From: Lachnospiraceae bacterium
GTDB taxonomy: Bacteria; Bacillota; Clostridia; Lachnospirales; Lachnospiraceae
Length of the DNA: 64,000 nt
Reading direction: 5' to 3'
Assembly: GCA_022768745.1 (NCBI GenBank)
Contig: JALELK010000107.1
Coordinates: 26,326-90,325, forward strand
Under the pieces are notes generated by a model. That model saw only the letters and a program-made list of their open reading frames with translations, was not told where the DNA came from and did not search any database. The translations under genes and the position numbers were made by a program. Below, one piece after another: positions 1-8,342 of the stretch (position 1 is its first letter; the number at the start of each line of letters is the position of its first letter).

Positions 1-197
1 TGGAAAAAGAAGGGGCTGGTTATATGAAAAAAATGTATGAGGAGATGGAACTCACTGCCCGAACTTATCACAAGATTTTGCGGGTGGCCAGAACCATTGC
101 AGATATGGATGGGGAAACCCAGATAGCAAAGCGCCATCTGCGGGAGGCGATTTGTTATCGGGGGATAGATAAAAGTTATTGGGAGAATTGCCTATGA
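1..197 (+). CDS. comM: ComM/YifB-family Mg-chelatase-like AAA ATPase, C-terminal end (partial)
   Basis: Only the last 64 codons lie in the window, and the ORF track omits them because there is no start. The frame ending at the TGA at 195-197 reads ELTARTYHKILRVARTIAD followed by HLREAICYRGID, which is the conserved C-terminal helical end of the YifB/ComM family. In naturally transformable bacteria ComM acts as a helicase that helps integrate imported DNA. Its stop codon overlaps the start of dprA (ATGA), so the two are translationally coupled. Placing a transformation helicase next to dprA is a common Firmicutes arrangement. Catalytic domains are outside the window. Confidence 0.88.
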   Translation, partial: EKEGAGYMKKMYEEMELTARTYHKILRVARTIADMDGETQIAKRHLREAICYRGIDKSYWENCL

Positions 198-1282
198 AAT
201 ATAAATATTGGTATATGAATCTAAGGAAACCCAAGGCGTCTGTGAGACGTCTTTTGATGGAGGTGTTTCACAGTGCGCAAGTGATCTATACCCTGAGCGA
301 ATCAGAACTTAAGAAATGTGCCTTTTTAGGACAAGAGGATATCAGAGGGTTTTTGGAAGAGAGGGGAAAATGGAATTTAGATGGAGAATATCAGAAATTT
401 TGTGCCACCGGACTGGGACTTGTAACGGTAGAAGACAGGGAATATCCCTGTAGATTAAAAAATATTTACAATCCTCCCTATGGATTGTATTTTGCAGGAG
501 ATTTGTCTGTGGCGGGAGAAAATTCTGTAGCCATTGTAGGGGCGAGAAACTGCAGTGAATACGGAAGAAAAATGTCGAGGGAAATCTCTTTTGCATTAGG
601 AAAAAGAGGATATTCTGTCATTAGTGGTATGGCCAGAGGAATTGACAGCCATGCCCATCAGGGATGTCTTGACGGGGGAGGAAAAACGGTTGCGGTACTG
701 GGCTGTGGGGCTGATGTATGTTATCCAAAGGAAAATAAAAGATTATATGAACAGATCAAGAGTCAGGGGTGCATTTTCTCCGAATATCTTCCGGGTACAG
801 CTCCGCAGCCTCAGTTTTTTCCTGCGAGAAACCGGATTATCAGCGGATTATCCAAAAGTGTGATTGTGGTGGAAGCCAGAGAAAAAAGCGGTTCTTTGAT
901 TACCATGGATTTTGCATTAGAGCAGGGAAAGGATGTGTACAGTGTACCGGGACGGATAACGGATCCCTTAAGTGTGGGATGCAACCGTTTGATTGCTCAG
1001 GGAGCAGGAATTTTAACATCCATTGAAGATTTGCTATCTAATATGGAAGAAATTCAATCTACATCTTTAGAAGAATGCATTTCCGGTGTGAAAAATGATA
1101 TAAATCTTAGTCCGGAACAACAAAGGGTATATGAATGTTTTGACTATTATCCCAAGGCGATAGAGACTGTGGCAGGGGAATGTCAAATGGATTTACTTCG
1201 GCTTTTGGATGCCATAATGGAACTGTGTGAAAAGGGCTTTTTGCGGGAGGTTTATAAAAATGAATATGTGCGATGCACCTAA
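194..1282 (+). CDS. dprA: DNA processing protein DprA (Smf)
   Basis: Binds incoming single-stranded DNA and loads RecA during natural transformation. The protein (362 aa) has an N-terminal helical region, then the Rossmann-like core with VGARNCSEYG and the signature SGMARGIDSHAH. The DNA-binding GSLITMDFALEQG segment follows, then a C-terminal winged-helix-like tail. The track starts at a TTG at 179. I prefer ATG 194 because it overlaps the comM stop and has GGGAG eight bases upstream. With comM it forms a competence-type pair; whether this organism is transformable cannot be told from here. Length is normal for the family. Confidence 0.93.
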   Translation: MKYKYWYMNLRKPKASVRRLLMEVFHSAQVIYTLSESELKKCAFLGQEDIRGFLEERGKWNLDGEYQKFCATGLGLVTVEDREYPCRLKNIYNPPYGLYFAGDLSVAGENSVAIVGARNCSEYGRKMSREISFALGKRGYSVISGMARGIDSHAHQGCLDGGGKTVAVLGCGADVCYPKENKRLYEQIKSQGCIFSEYLPGTAPQPQFFPARNRIISGLSKSVIVVEAREKSGSLITMDFALEQGKDVYSVPGRITDPLSVGCNRLIAQGAGILTSIEDLLSNMEEIQSTSLEECISGVKNDINLSPEQQRVYECFDYYPKAIETVAGECQMDLLRLLDAIMELCEKGFLREVYKNEYVRCT

Positions 1283-1290
1283 TTTGGCTC

Positions 1291-1319
1291 TTGAAAAAGA
1301 AAAGGGGTTGGTGTATAGT
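1291..1319 (+). promoter_or_regulatory. Sigma-A-type promoter for topA
   Basis: TTGAAA at 1291-1296 and TATAGT at 1314-1319 with a 17-bp spacer, lying in the 92-bp dprA-topA gap. A small TCTATC/GATAGA hairpin (about 1330-1348) sits in the short leader before the topA ribosome site. Confidence 0.6.
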
Positions 1320-1374
1320 TGTCTCGATTTCTATCTCAAAAGGATAGAGTAGATTTGATTAATAGGAGACAGAG

Positions 1375-3453
1375 ATGGCAAAGTATCTAGTGATTGTGGA
1401 GTCACCGGCAAAAGTAAAGACGATAAAGAAATTTTTGGGAAAAAATTATGAGGTTATGGCTTCAAATGGGCATGTGAGAGATTTGCCAAAGAGCCAGTTG
1501 GGATTTGACCCGGAAAATGATTATGAACCAAAGTATATTACGATTCGCGGTAAAGGGGAGCTGTTGGCAGGCCTTCGGAAAGAGGCAAAAAAAGCAGATA
1601 AAATTTATCTTGCAACTGACCCGGACCGAGAGGGGGAAGCAATTTCCTGGCATTTGACCAAGGCATTGAAGTTGGAAGATAAAAATGTTGCCAGAATTAC
1701 GTTCAATGAAATTACAAAGACGGCAGTGAAAAACTCTCTGAAAAATCCCAGAGATATTGATATGAATCTGGTGGACTCCCAGCAGGCAAGAAGAATGCTG
1801 GATCGTATGGTGGGATACAAAATTAGTCCATTGCTTTGGGTAAAGGTGAAGCGTGGGCTTAGTGCCGGACGTGTTCAGTCTGTGGCATTGCGTCTGATTT
1901 GTGACAGAGAAGAGGAGATTAATGCATTTATTCCTCAGGAATACTACACACTGGATGTTCTCTTAGACAATAAGGATACCAAAAAGCAGTTTGTTGCTAA
2001 ATTTTATGGAGATAAAAACGGAAAGTTAGAAATTTCCGACAAAAAATCCTTGGATAAGATTATGGATTCTTTGCAAAAGGCGGAGTATCATGTGGATTCT
2101 GTCAAGACAGGAAGCCGGGAAAAGAAGGCACCATTGCCATTTACCACCAGTACCCTGCAACAGGAGGCATCCAAGGCGCTTAACTTCTCCATTCAAAAAA
2201 CTATGCGGGTGGCACAGCAGCTCTATGAAGGTGTTGATGTAAAAGGAATTGGTACCGTTGGTTTGATTACCTACCTTCGTACGGATTCTGTCAGAATTTC
2301 TGACGAGGCAAAGGCGGCTGCAGCTTCTTTTATCTCAGAAAATTATGGCGATGACTATCTTCAGGATGGCGTAGGAAGAAGTAAAAAATCCGGAGCAAAA
2401 GTTCAGGATGCCCATGAGGCCATTCGTCCTTCCGATATTTCCAGAGTCCCTTCAGAGATTAAGGCTTCTCTTTCCAGAGACCAGTTCCGGCTTTATCAGT
2501 TGATTTGGAAGCGCTTTGTGGCCAGCCAGATGAGCAATTCTGTATATGAGACTGTAAATGTTAAAATCGGAGCAGGGGATTACGTGTTTACCGTATCCGA
2601 TTCCAAGAGGCTGTTTGACGGTTTTATGTTGGTTTATACAGAGGCGGATGAGGAAAAGGATGACAAGGTGTTAAGTGCCCATAGTCTCACCAAAGACTCC
2701 AAACTGGGATTTGATTCTTTCCAGGAAAAACAGCACTTTACCCAGCCTGCACCTCATTTTACTGAGGCATCATTGGTACGGACTTTGGAAGAACTGGGAA
2801 TTGGGCGACCAAGTACATATTCGCCAATTATCTCGACTTTGTTAAAGCGTCGTTACATTACCAAGGAGGCAAAAAATATTTTTGTTACCGAATTGGGAGA
2901 AGTGGTAAACGGCATTATGAAGGAGTCTTTCCCGTCTATTGTAGATGAACATTTTACAGCAAATCTTGAGGGTCTGTTAGATAAGATTGAAGAGGGCAGT
3001 GTTTCTTGGAAATCCGTTATCAGTAATTTCTATCCGGATTTGGAGGAAGCTGTCAAAGTTGCCGAGAGTGAATTGGAAAAGGTAAAAATTGAAGATGAGG
3101 TTACCGATGTAATCTGCGAGGAATGCGGACGCAATATGGTGGTGAAATATGGACCTCACGGAAAGTTTTTGGCCTGTCCGGGATTCCCGGAATGTCGTAA
3201 CACAAAGCCTTATCTGGAAAAGATAGGCGTTGCCTGTCCAAAGTGCGGCAAGGATGTGGTACTTAAAAAATCGAAAAAAGGTCGTAGATTCTACGGATGT
3301 GAAAATAATCCGGAATGTGATTTTATGTCCTGGTCCAAACCGGTGAGCAAACCTTGTCCGGAATGTGGCGGATATATGGTTGTCAAAGGGAATAAACTTG
3401 TCTGTCAAAATGAAGAATGCAGACATGTTGAAATTGCGGAAAAAAACGACTAA
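1375..3453 (+). CDS. topA: DNA topoisomerase I (type IA)
   Basis: Relaxes negative supercoils by cutting one strand through a tyrosyl-5'-phosphate intermediate. The N-terminal Toprim domain begins YLVIVESPAKVKTIKKFLG and includes the acidic ATDPDREGEAISWH. The catalytic tyrosine sits in GLITYLRTDSVRIS. Three C-terminal Cys4 zinc ribbons follow, seen as CEECG...CPGFPEC, CPKCG...CENNPEC and CPECGG...CQNEEC. The 692 aa length and three zinc ribbons are standard for Firmicutes. It has its own promoter and a GGAGA ribosome site, and lies between dprA and codY as in Bacillus and many clostridia. Confidence 0.97.
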   Translation: MAKYLVIVESPAKVKTIKKFLGKNYEVMASNGHVRDLPKSQLGFDPENDYEPKYITIRGKGELLAGLRKEAKKADKIYLATDPDREGEAISWHLTKALKLEDKNVARITFNEITKTAVKNSLKNPRDIDMNLVDSQQARRMLDRMVGYKISPLLWVKVKRGLSAGRVQSVALRLICDREEEINAFIPQEYYTLDVLLDNKDTKKQFVAKFYGDKNGKLEISDKKSLDKIMDSLQKAEYHVDSVKTGSREKKAPLPFTTSTLQQEASKALNFSIQKTMRVAQQLYEGVDVKGIGTVGLITYLRTDSVRISDEAKAAAASFISENYGDDYLQDGVGRSKKSGAKVQDAHEAIRPSDISRVPSEIKASLSRDQFRLYQLIWKRFVASQMSNSVYETVNVKIGAGDYVFTVSDSKRLFDGFMLVYTEADEEKDDKVLSAHSLTKDSKLGFDSFQEKQHFTQPAPHFTEASLVRTLEELGIGRPSTYSPIISTLLKRRYITKEAKNIFVTELGEVVNGIMKESFPSIVDEHFTANLEGLLDKIEEGSVSWKSVISNFYPDLEEAVKVAESELEKVKIEDEVTDVICEECGRNMVVKYGPHGKFLACPGFPECRNTKPYLEKIGVACPKCGKDVVLKKSKKGRRFYGCENNPECDFMSWSKPVSKPCPECGGYMVVKGNKLVCQNEECRHVEIAEKND

Positions 3454-3462
3454 TATTTATTC

Positions 3463-3477
3463 AATTTTCAGAATATA
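3463..3477 (+). promoter_or_regulatory. CodY-box-like operator upstream of codY
   Basis: AATTTTCAGAATATA matches 13 of 15 positions of the known CodY consensus AATTTTCWGAAAATT. It lies one base upstream of the codY -35 hexamer, a place where CodY could autoregulate. Seen in the sequence; binding is inferred. Confidence 0.55.
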
Positions 3478-3478
3478 G

Positions 3479-3507
3479 TTGAATTTGTGTGAAATAGATG
3501 TTAATAT
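3479..3507 (+). promoter_or_regulatory. Sigma-A-type promoter for codY
   Basis: TTGAAT (3479-3484), 17-bp spacer, TAATAT (3502-3507), followed by an AAGGAGG ribosome site before ATG 3550. Confidence 0.6.
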
Positions 3508-3549
3508 TCCCTTGTATCTATTTGTTTTACAGATATAAGGAGGAAGCAA

Positions 3550-4326
3550 ATGAGCGTCCAATTGCTTGATAAAACGAGAAAAATAGGAAAGTTGTTGCAT
3601 AACAACAATTCGTCAAAGGTGGTATTTAACGACATCTGCCAGGTTTTGACGGAGATTCTGGATTCCTGTATTTTGGTAATTAGTAAAAAAGGTAAGGTGT
3701 TGGGCATTAGCCATTGCAAGGGAACTGTGGACATCACCGAGCTGATTGTGGATCAGGTGGGAGGTTTCATTGACCCGGTTCTAAATGAGAGGTTGTTAGG
3801 AATTCTCTCTACAAAAGAAAATGTAAACCTTCAGACCCTTGGATTTGAAAAAGATGAGATAGAAAAGTACTCTGCTATTATTGCACCCCTTGATATTGCA
3901 GGGGAAAGGCTTGGTACCTTGTTTGTGTATCGCTACGATCGCCCTTACGATATTGATGATATTATTCTCTGTGAGTACGGTACCACAGTGGTAGGACTTG
4001 AGATGATGCGTTCTGTCAATGAGGAGAGTGCTGAGGAAAATCGTAAGATTCAAATTGTAAAATCAGCAATCAGTACATTATCTTTTTCCGAGTTGGAAGC
4101 AATTATTCATATCTTTGATGAGTTAGACGGTACGGAAGGAATTCTGGTAGCATCGAAGATTGCGGATCGTGTGGGCATTACCCGCTCCGTGATTGTAAAT
4201 GCACTTCGGAAGTTTGAGAGTGCAGGGGTAATTGAGTCCCGGTCATCCGGTATGAAGGGGACATACATCAAGGTATTAAACGATGTGGTGTTTGATGAGT
4301 TGGACAAGGTTCGGAGAACACAGTAG
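3550..4326 (+). CDS. codY: GTP- and branched-chain amino acid-sensing repressor CodY
   Basis: Global regulator that represses starvation genes when isoleucine/valine and GTP are plentiful. The 258 aa protein starts MSVQLLDKTRKIGKLLHNN, typical of the N-terminal GAF ligand domain. It ends with the winged HTH, including SKIADRVGITRSVIVNALRKF and the invariant AGVIESRSSGMKGTYIKV. In Bacillus subtilis CodY represses the fla/che operon directly; here the flagellar cluster starts immediately downstream, but no CodY box was found at its promoter. A CodY-like box precedes codY itself. A terminator follows, so codY is probably monocistronic. Confidence 0.97.
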   Translation: MSVQLLDKTRKIGKLLHNNNSSKVVFNDICQVLTEILDSCILVISKKGKVLGISHCKGTVDITELIVDQVGGFIDPVLNERLLGILSTKENVNLQTLGFEKDEIEKYSAIIAPLDIAGERLGTLFVYRYDRPYDIDDIILCEYGTTVVGLEMMRSVNEESAEENRKIQIVKSAISTLSFSELEAIIHIFDELDGTEGILVASKIADRVGITRSVIVNALRKFESAGVIESRSSGMKGTYIKVLNDVVFDELDKVRRTQ

Positions 4327-4356
4327 CAGAAATGAAATAGCATGGATGGAATATTT

Positions 4357-4397
4357 AAAAGGACTTATGGGTGACCATGGGTCCTTTTGTATTTTTA
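4357..4397 (+). terminator. Intrinsic terminator after codY
   Basis: AAAAGGAC (4357-4364) pairs with GTCCTTTT (4381-4388), with inner ATGG/CCAT pairs, followed by GTATTTTTAT. It separates codY from the flagellar cluster. Confidence 0.7.
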
Positions 4398-4426
4398 TAC
4401 ATTCTTGCGTTTGGCAACAACTACTT

Positions 4427-4479
4427 GTGTTTTTTATGGATAAAAAACACTATATGGTGTAAAAAACACTTGTGTTTTT
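4427..4479 (+). repeat. Four-copy GTGTTTTT(TA)/TAAAAAACAC half-site array upstream of flgB
   Basis: GTGTTTTTTA (4427-4436) and TAAAAAACAC (4441-4450) form a perfect 10-bp inverted repeat with a 4-base centre. A second TAAAAAACAC (4460-4469) faces GTGTTTTT (4472-4479). The two direct copies start 19 bp apart. The array overlaps the likely -35 of the flagellar promoter, so it looks like an operator for an unknown regulator. Confidence 0.6.
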
Positions 4480-4497
4480 GGAAATATATTCTATAAT
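4470..4497 (+). promoter_or_regulatory. Probable promoter of the flgB-flgE transcription unit
   Basis: TTGTGT (4470-4475), 16-bp spacer, TATAAT (4492-4497). The -10 matches the consensus perfectly and the -35 is weak and embedded in the half-site array, which suits an activated or repressed promoter. No sigma-28 type promoter was recognised here. Confidence 0.5.
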
Positions 4498-4542
4498 ATA
4501 ATATGATTAGGTAGACACTAGCCTGAAAAAGGGGGAAACAGA

Positions 4543-4938
4543 ATGATTCAATCAAATGCATTCAGTTACATCAATGTGCTGGACAAGGCGGCAGATGCCA
4601 GTTGGATTCGGGAAAATGCCATTGCAAATAATGTGGCAAATGTGGACACTCCCGGATATAAGAGACAGGATGTGGATTTTCAGGATATTCTGGAAAGAAA
4701 ATTAAAAAGTACGAAATATACCTCATTACAGGATGCGGTTAACAATGTTCCGTTGGATCAGTTGAATTCCCGAGTGTATACGGATTACGGTTCTTATTCC
4801 TATCGGTTGGATGGAAATAATGTAGATATTGATACAGAAAATGTGGAGTTGGCATCGGAGCAACTTAGATATCAGACGCTGACAACCACTATGTCTTTGG
4901 AATTCAGTCGATTGAAGTCCGCTATGACAACACCATAA
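4543..4938 (+). CDS. flgB: Flagellar proximal rod protein FlgB
   Basis: A rod subunit that joins the MS ring to the drive shaft, exported by the flagellar type III system. The 131 aa protein has the rod/hook N-terminal signature IANNVANVDTPGYKRQDVDF and a C-terminal helical part, ELASEQLRYQTLTTTMSLEF, that packs in the D0 core. It is the first gene of the cluster, preceded by a GGGGGAAA ribosome site and the half-site array. Length is usual for FlgB. Confidence 0.95.
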   Translation: MIQSNAFSYINVLDKAADASWIRENAIANNVANVDTPGYKRQDVDFQDILERKLKSTKYTSLQDAVNNVPLDQLNSRVYTDYGSYSYRLDGNNVDIDTENVELASEQLRYQTLTTTMSLEFSRLKSAMTTP

Positions 4939-4953
4939 CGAAGGAGGTAAACC

Positions 4954-5400
4954 ATGGGATTATTTCAATCATTTGACATTTGCGCGTCAGGGATGACAGC
5001 ACAGAGATTTCGTATGGATACGATTGCGGAAAATATTGCAAATGTTAATACAACAAGAACAGAAGATGGGACACCCTATCGCCGAAAGATTGTTACCTTT
5101 GAAGAAAAGCAATTGACACCTTCTTTTTCTGATATTTTGTCAGACACCACCACATTTCAAGGCAATGGCGTAAAGGTGGCAAAGGTATCTGAGGATACGG
5201 AGACAGATTTTATAAAGACCTATGATCCCTCTCATCCCGATGCGGATGCGGATGGATATGTGTCTTATCCAAACGTAAATACCGTGACAGAGATGACAAA
5301 CTTGATTGACAGCAGTAGAGCATATGAAGCCAACACCACTGCATTTGATGCTATGAAAAACATGGTGCAGGCGGGACTTTCGATTGGACAGAATAGTTAG
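4954..5400 (+). CDS. flgC: Flagellar rod protein FlgC
   Basis: Second rod subunit (148 aa), 15 bp after flgB. It carries the axial-protein N-terminal motif DTIAENIANVNTTRT and the C-terminal YVSYPNVNTVTEMTNLIDSS, nearly the family signature. FlgC polymerises with FlgB, FliE and FlgF/G-type proteins to make the rod. An AAGGAGG ribosome site precedes ATG 4954. Nothing unusual. Confidence 0.96.
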   Translation: MGLFQSFDICASGMTAQRFRMDTIAENIANVNTTRTEDGTPYRRKIVTFEEKQLTPSFSDILSDTTTFQGNGVKVAKVSEDTETDFIKTYDPSHPDADADGYVSYPNVNTVTEMTNLIDSSRAYEANTTAFDAMKNMVQAGLSIGQNS

Positions 5401-5409
5401 GAGTAAGAA

Positions 5410-5712
5410 ATGGATATTTCAGCGATTTCAGGTTTATATAAAAATACACAGCAGTTGACCACACCGGTGAAATCCCAGTCTGCTAACGGATTTGACAGCA
5501 TTTTAAACAATGCTATGAAACTGGTGGATGACACAAATACATTGCAGAATCAGGCGTCAGCTCAAGAGGTGTCCTTTGCCCTTGGAGAGACAGACAATGT
5601 ACATGATTTAATTGTGGCAGAGCAAAAGGCGAATATGGCAATACAGTATACGGTGGCTGTGCGCAACCAGTTTATTCAGGGTTATAATACTATTATGAAC
5701 ATGCAGATTTAG
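5410..5712 (+). CDS. fliE: Flagellar hook-basal body protein FliE
   Basis: Small adaptor (100 aa) between the FliF ring and the rod. The C-terminal half, with VHDLIVAEQKANMAIQYTVAVRN and ending YNTIMNMQI, is the conserved FliE signature. The N-terminal part is variable, as usual. It is placed 9 bp after flgC and followed by fliF, the standard flgB-flgC-fliE-fliF order. Confidence 0.94.
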   Translation: MDISAISGLYKNTQQLTTPVKSQSANGFDSILNNAMKLVDDTNTLQNQASAQEVSFALGETDNVHDLIVAEQKANMAIQYTVAVRNQFIQGYNTIMNMQI

Positions 5713-5730
5713 GTGAGGAGTTAGTAAGAC

Positions 5731-7326
5731 ATGCCTGAGAGAATACAACAGATACTCAATAAAATATTAGAGTGGTGGAAAAATTTTAACACGAAACAAA
5801 AAGCACTGATTATCAGTATAGCAGCGGTGGTTGTTGTGGCTTTTTCCATATTGGGATATGTGGTGACCAGACCTACTATGGTACCCTTGATTACCTGTAC
5901 CTCTGCAGAGGAGGCATCTCAGGTTAAGGAACTTTTGGAGGGAGACAATATCGCATATCAGGTTTCTGACGATGGTTTGTCTTATACCATCAACAAGGAA
6001 GACCAGGCTCAGGCCAGTATTCTTTTGGGAACCAACTCTATTCCGTCCGATGGATACAGTATTTCAGATGCCATTGACGGAAGCTTCAGTACCACAGAGG
6101 CGGACAAGCAAAAGAAGTATAAGCTATATTTGGAGGAAAAGTTTGCCAGTGATTTGGCTACGGTTTCCAATATTTCTTCGGCCAAGGTTACTTTAAATAT
6201 TCCTACAGATGACGGCACTATGATTTCCAAAGAGCAGGAAGCTTATGCCAATGTTATCTTAAAACTAAATGGAGAGATGGGGGAAGACCAGGCTGCAGGA
6301 ATTGCCGAATATATTGCCACAGGCTTAGGAAATGACACTACTAACAATATTTTGATTTTAGATGGGGATGGAAATGTTCTGTTCTCAGGCGGAGACGAGG
6401 CTTCCACAGCCGGAAAGGCCAGCTCTAATCTCACTGCCAGACAAAAGGCGGAAAATTATGTTTCCGGCGCAGTGAAAAAGGTGGTTTTAGGCACAGATGT
6501 TTATGACAATGTAGAAGTTGGCATGAACTTGGTGATGAACTTTGATGAGGTAGAAGAGAATAAGTACGACTACTCTGTAGATGAGGGACGAGACGAGGGA
6601 TATCTGGACAGCGAGACCCAGTCGACTTCAGAATCCACATCCGGTACAGGGGGAGTACCCGGGACGGATACCAATAACGATGATACCACCTATATGCTTC
6701 AGGATGGTAACCAGACCTCCTCAACTAAATCAGATATTACCAGGGATTATCTTCCGGATGAGACCATTACCAATACCAAAAAAGAGGTGGGAGCAATCCA
6801 GTATGACCAGTCTTCTCTGACGGTGGTGGCCACCAACTATGTGACCTATGATGAGGACCAATTGAAAAAGAATGGAACTCTGGACAATATGACATTTGAT
6901 GAATTCGTTCAGCAAAATTCCCAGCGTGTAAAGACAGATGTAGATCAGGATTTTTACGATATGGTATCCAAAGCTACAGGAATCAGTACAGACAATATTA
7001 CCATTGTTGCCTATGATGTACCTATGTTTCAGTATTCTTCCGGCAGTGGCAGAAGCCTAACAGACTACTTACAGATTGCTTTAGCTGTTTTGATTTTTGC
7101 TATGTTGGCATTTGTGGTATTCAGAAGTCTTCGTGGAGAAAAAGAAGAAGAACTGGCAGAGGAAGTTACTGTGGAATCCTTACTGGAATCACAGGAAGAG
7201 GAATTGGAAGATATCGGCTTTAGTGAAAAATCTGAGGCTAGAATTTTGATAGAAAAATTTGTAGATGAAAATCCGGAGGCGGTGGCAGCATTGCTTCGCA
7301 ACTGGTTAAATGATGATTGGGGCTAA
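5731..7326 (+). CDS. fliF: Flagellar MS-ring protein FliF
   Basis: Builds the membrane-supramembrane ring, the base on which rod and export gate assemble. The 531 aa protein has a first membrane helix at about 25-45 (ALIISIAAVVVVAFSILGYV), then ring-building motifs including EEKFASDLATV. A variable, Ser/Thr/Gly-rich linker lies around 295-340. A second membrane helix is near 447-465 (LQIALAVLIFAMLAFVVF). A C-terminal acidic tail ends in EAVAALLRNWLNDDWG, which binds FliG. Length is typical. Confidence 0.97.
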   Translation: MPERIQQILNKILEWWKNFNTKQKALIISIAAVVVVAFSILGYVVTRPTMVPLITCTSAEEASQVKELLEGDNIAYQVSDDGLSYTINKEDQAQASILLGTNSIPSDGYSISDAIDGSFSTTEADKQKKYKLYLEEKFASDLATVSNISSAKVTLNIPTDDGTMISKEQEAYANVILKLNGEMGEDQAAGIAEYIATGLGNDTTNNILILDGDGNVLFSGGDEASTAGKASSNLTARQKAENYVSGAVKKVVLGTDVYDNVEVGMNLVMNFDEVEENKYDYSVDEGRDEGYLDSETQSTSESTSGTGGVPGTDTNNDDTTYMLQDGNQTSSTKSDITRDYLPDETITNTKKEVGAIQYDQSSLTVVATNYVTYDEDQLKKNGTLDNMTFDEFVQQNSQRVKTDVDQDFYDMVSKATGISTDNITIVAYDVPMFQYSSGSGRSLTDYLQIALAVLIFAMLAFVVFRSLRGEKEEELAEEVTVESLLESQEEELEDIGFSEKSEARILIEKFVDENPEAVAALLRNWLNDDWG

Positions 7327-7331
7327 AAACT

Positions 7332-8342
7332 ATGATGGCAAATGATGAATTGACAGGGGTACAAAAAGCAGCGATTTTGCTGATTTCCCTGGGACCGGAA
7401 AAGTCGGCGGATATCTTTCGCCACTTGAAGGAAGAAGAAATTGAAGAGTTGACTTTGGAAATCGCCAATACACAAAGCGTTTCCCCAAAGATTAAAGACG
7501 AAGTGGTAAATGAGTTTTATCAGGTATGTCTGGCACAGCAATACATTGCCGAGGGTGGTATTGGCTATGCCAAAGATCTTTTGGAAAAGGCATTGGGAGA
7601 CGAGGAGGCAAAACGGGTAATCACAAAACTTACGGCTTCTTTGCAGGTTCGTCCTTTTGAGTTTATCCGAAAGACAGAGCCGTCACAGGTTTTGAACTTT
7701 ATTCAGGATGAACATCCCCAGACCATTGCTATGATTCTTTCCTACCTTTCTCCTGCCCAGGCGTCTATGATTTTAGGATCCCTGAATCCGGAAAAACAGG
7801 CAGATGTGGCAAAGAGAATTGCTATGATGGATCGAACTTCTCCAGAGGTAATCAAAGAGGTAGAGCGTGTTCTGGAGAGAAAGCTGTCTTCTCTTATCAA
7901 TCAGGATTACACCATTGCAGGCGGTGTGGATTCTATCGTTGCAATCTTGAATACGGTAGACCGTGGAACAGAAAAGAGAATTATGGAGTCTCTGGAAATC
8001 GAAGAGCCGGAATTGGCAGACGAAATCCGAAAGAAGATGTTCGTCTTCGAAGATATTCTGTTGCTTGATGATCGCGCAATCCAAAGAGTGCTCAGAGATG
8101 TGGACAACGGAGATTTGGGTATTGCATTAAAAGGTGCCAACGAAGAGGTACAGAACAAGATATTCAAGAACCTGTCTTCACGTTTGTCTACTATGATAAA
8201 AGAGGATATGGAATTTATGGGTCCTGTACGAATGAAGGATGTAGAGGAGGCACAGCAGAAGATTGTTGGTGTTATCCGTAAGCTTGAGGACTCATCAGAA
8301 ATCGTTATTTCCAGAGGTGGAGGTGACGAACTGATTGTCTAA
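7332..8342 (+). CDS. fliG: Flagellar motor switch protein FliG
   Basis: Rotor protein that couples stator proton flow to torque and binds FliM. It shows MANDELTGVQKAAILLISLG at the N-terminus, the EHPQTIAMILSYL middle motif, and the torque helix region MFVFEDILLLDDRAIQRVLR. The track begins at an in-frame TTG (7317) inside the fliF stop region. ATG 7332 gives the normal family N-terminus, about 336 aa. Its 3' end overlaps fliH by 8 bp. Confidence 0.96.
   Translation: MMANDELTGVQKAAILLISLGPEKSADIFRHLKEEEIEELTLEIANTQSVSPKIKDEVVNEFYQVCLAQQYIAEGGIGYAKDLLEKALGDEEAKRVITKLTASLQVRPFEFIRKTEPSQVLNFIQDEHPQTIAMILSYLSPAQASMILGSLNPEKQADVAKRIAMMDRTSPEVIKEVERVLERKLSSLINQDYTIAGGVDSIVAILNTVDRGTEKRIMESLEIEEPELADEIRKKMFVFEDILLLDDRAIQRVLRDVDNGDLGIALKGANEEVQNKIFKNLSSRLSTMIKEDMEFMGPVRMKDVEEAQQKIVGVIRKLEDSSEIVISRGGGDELIV

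Noticed and set aside
6431-6724. Antisense ORFs over fliF, fliK, polC and other long genes (for example the 184-aa one at 12122-12676)
   Set aside because: They are shadows of codon-biased genes on the + strand, lack ribosome sites and show no family motif.
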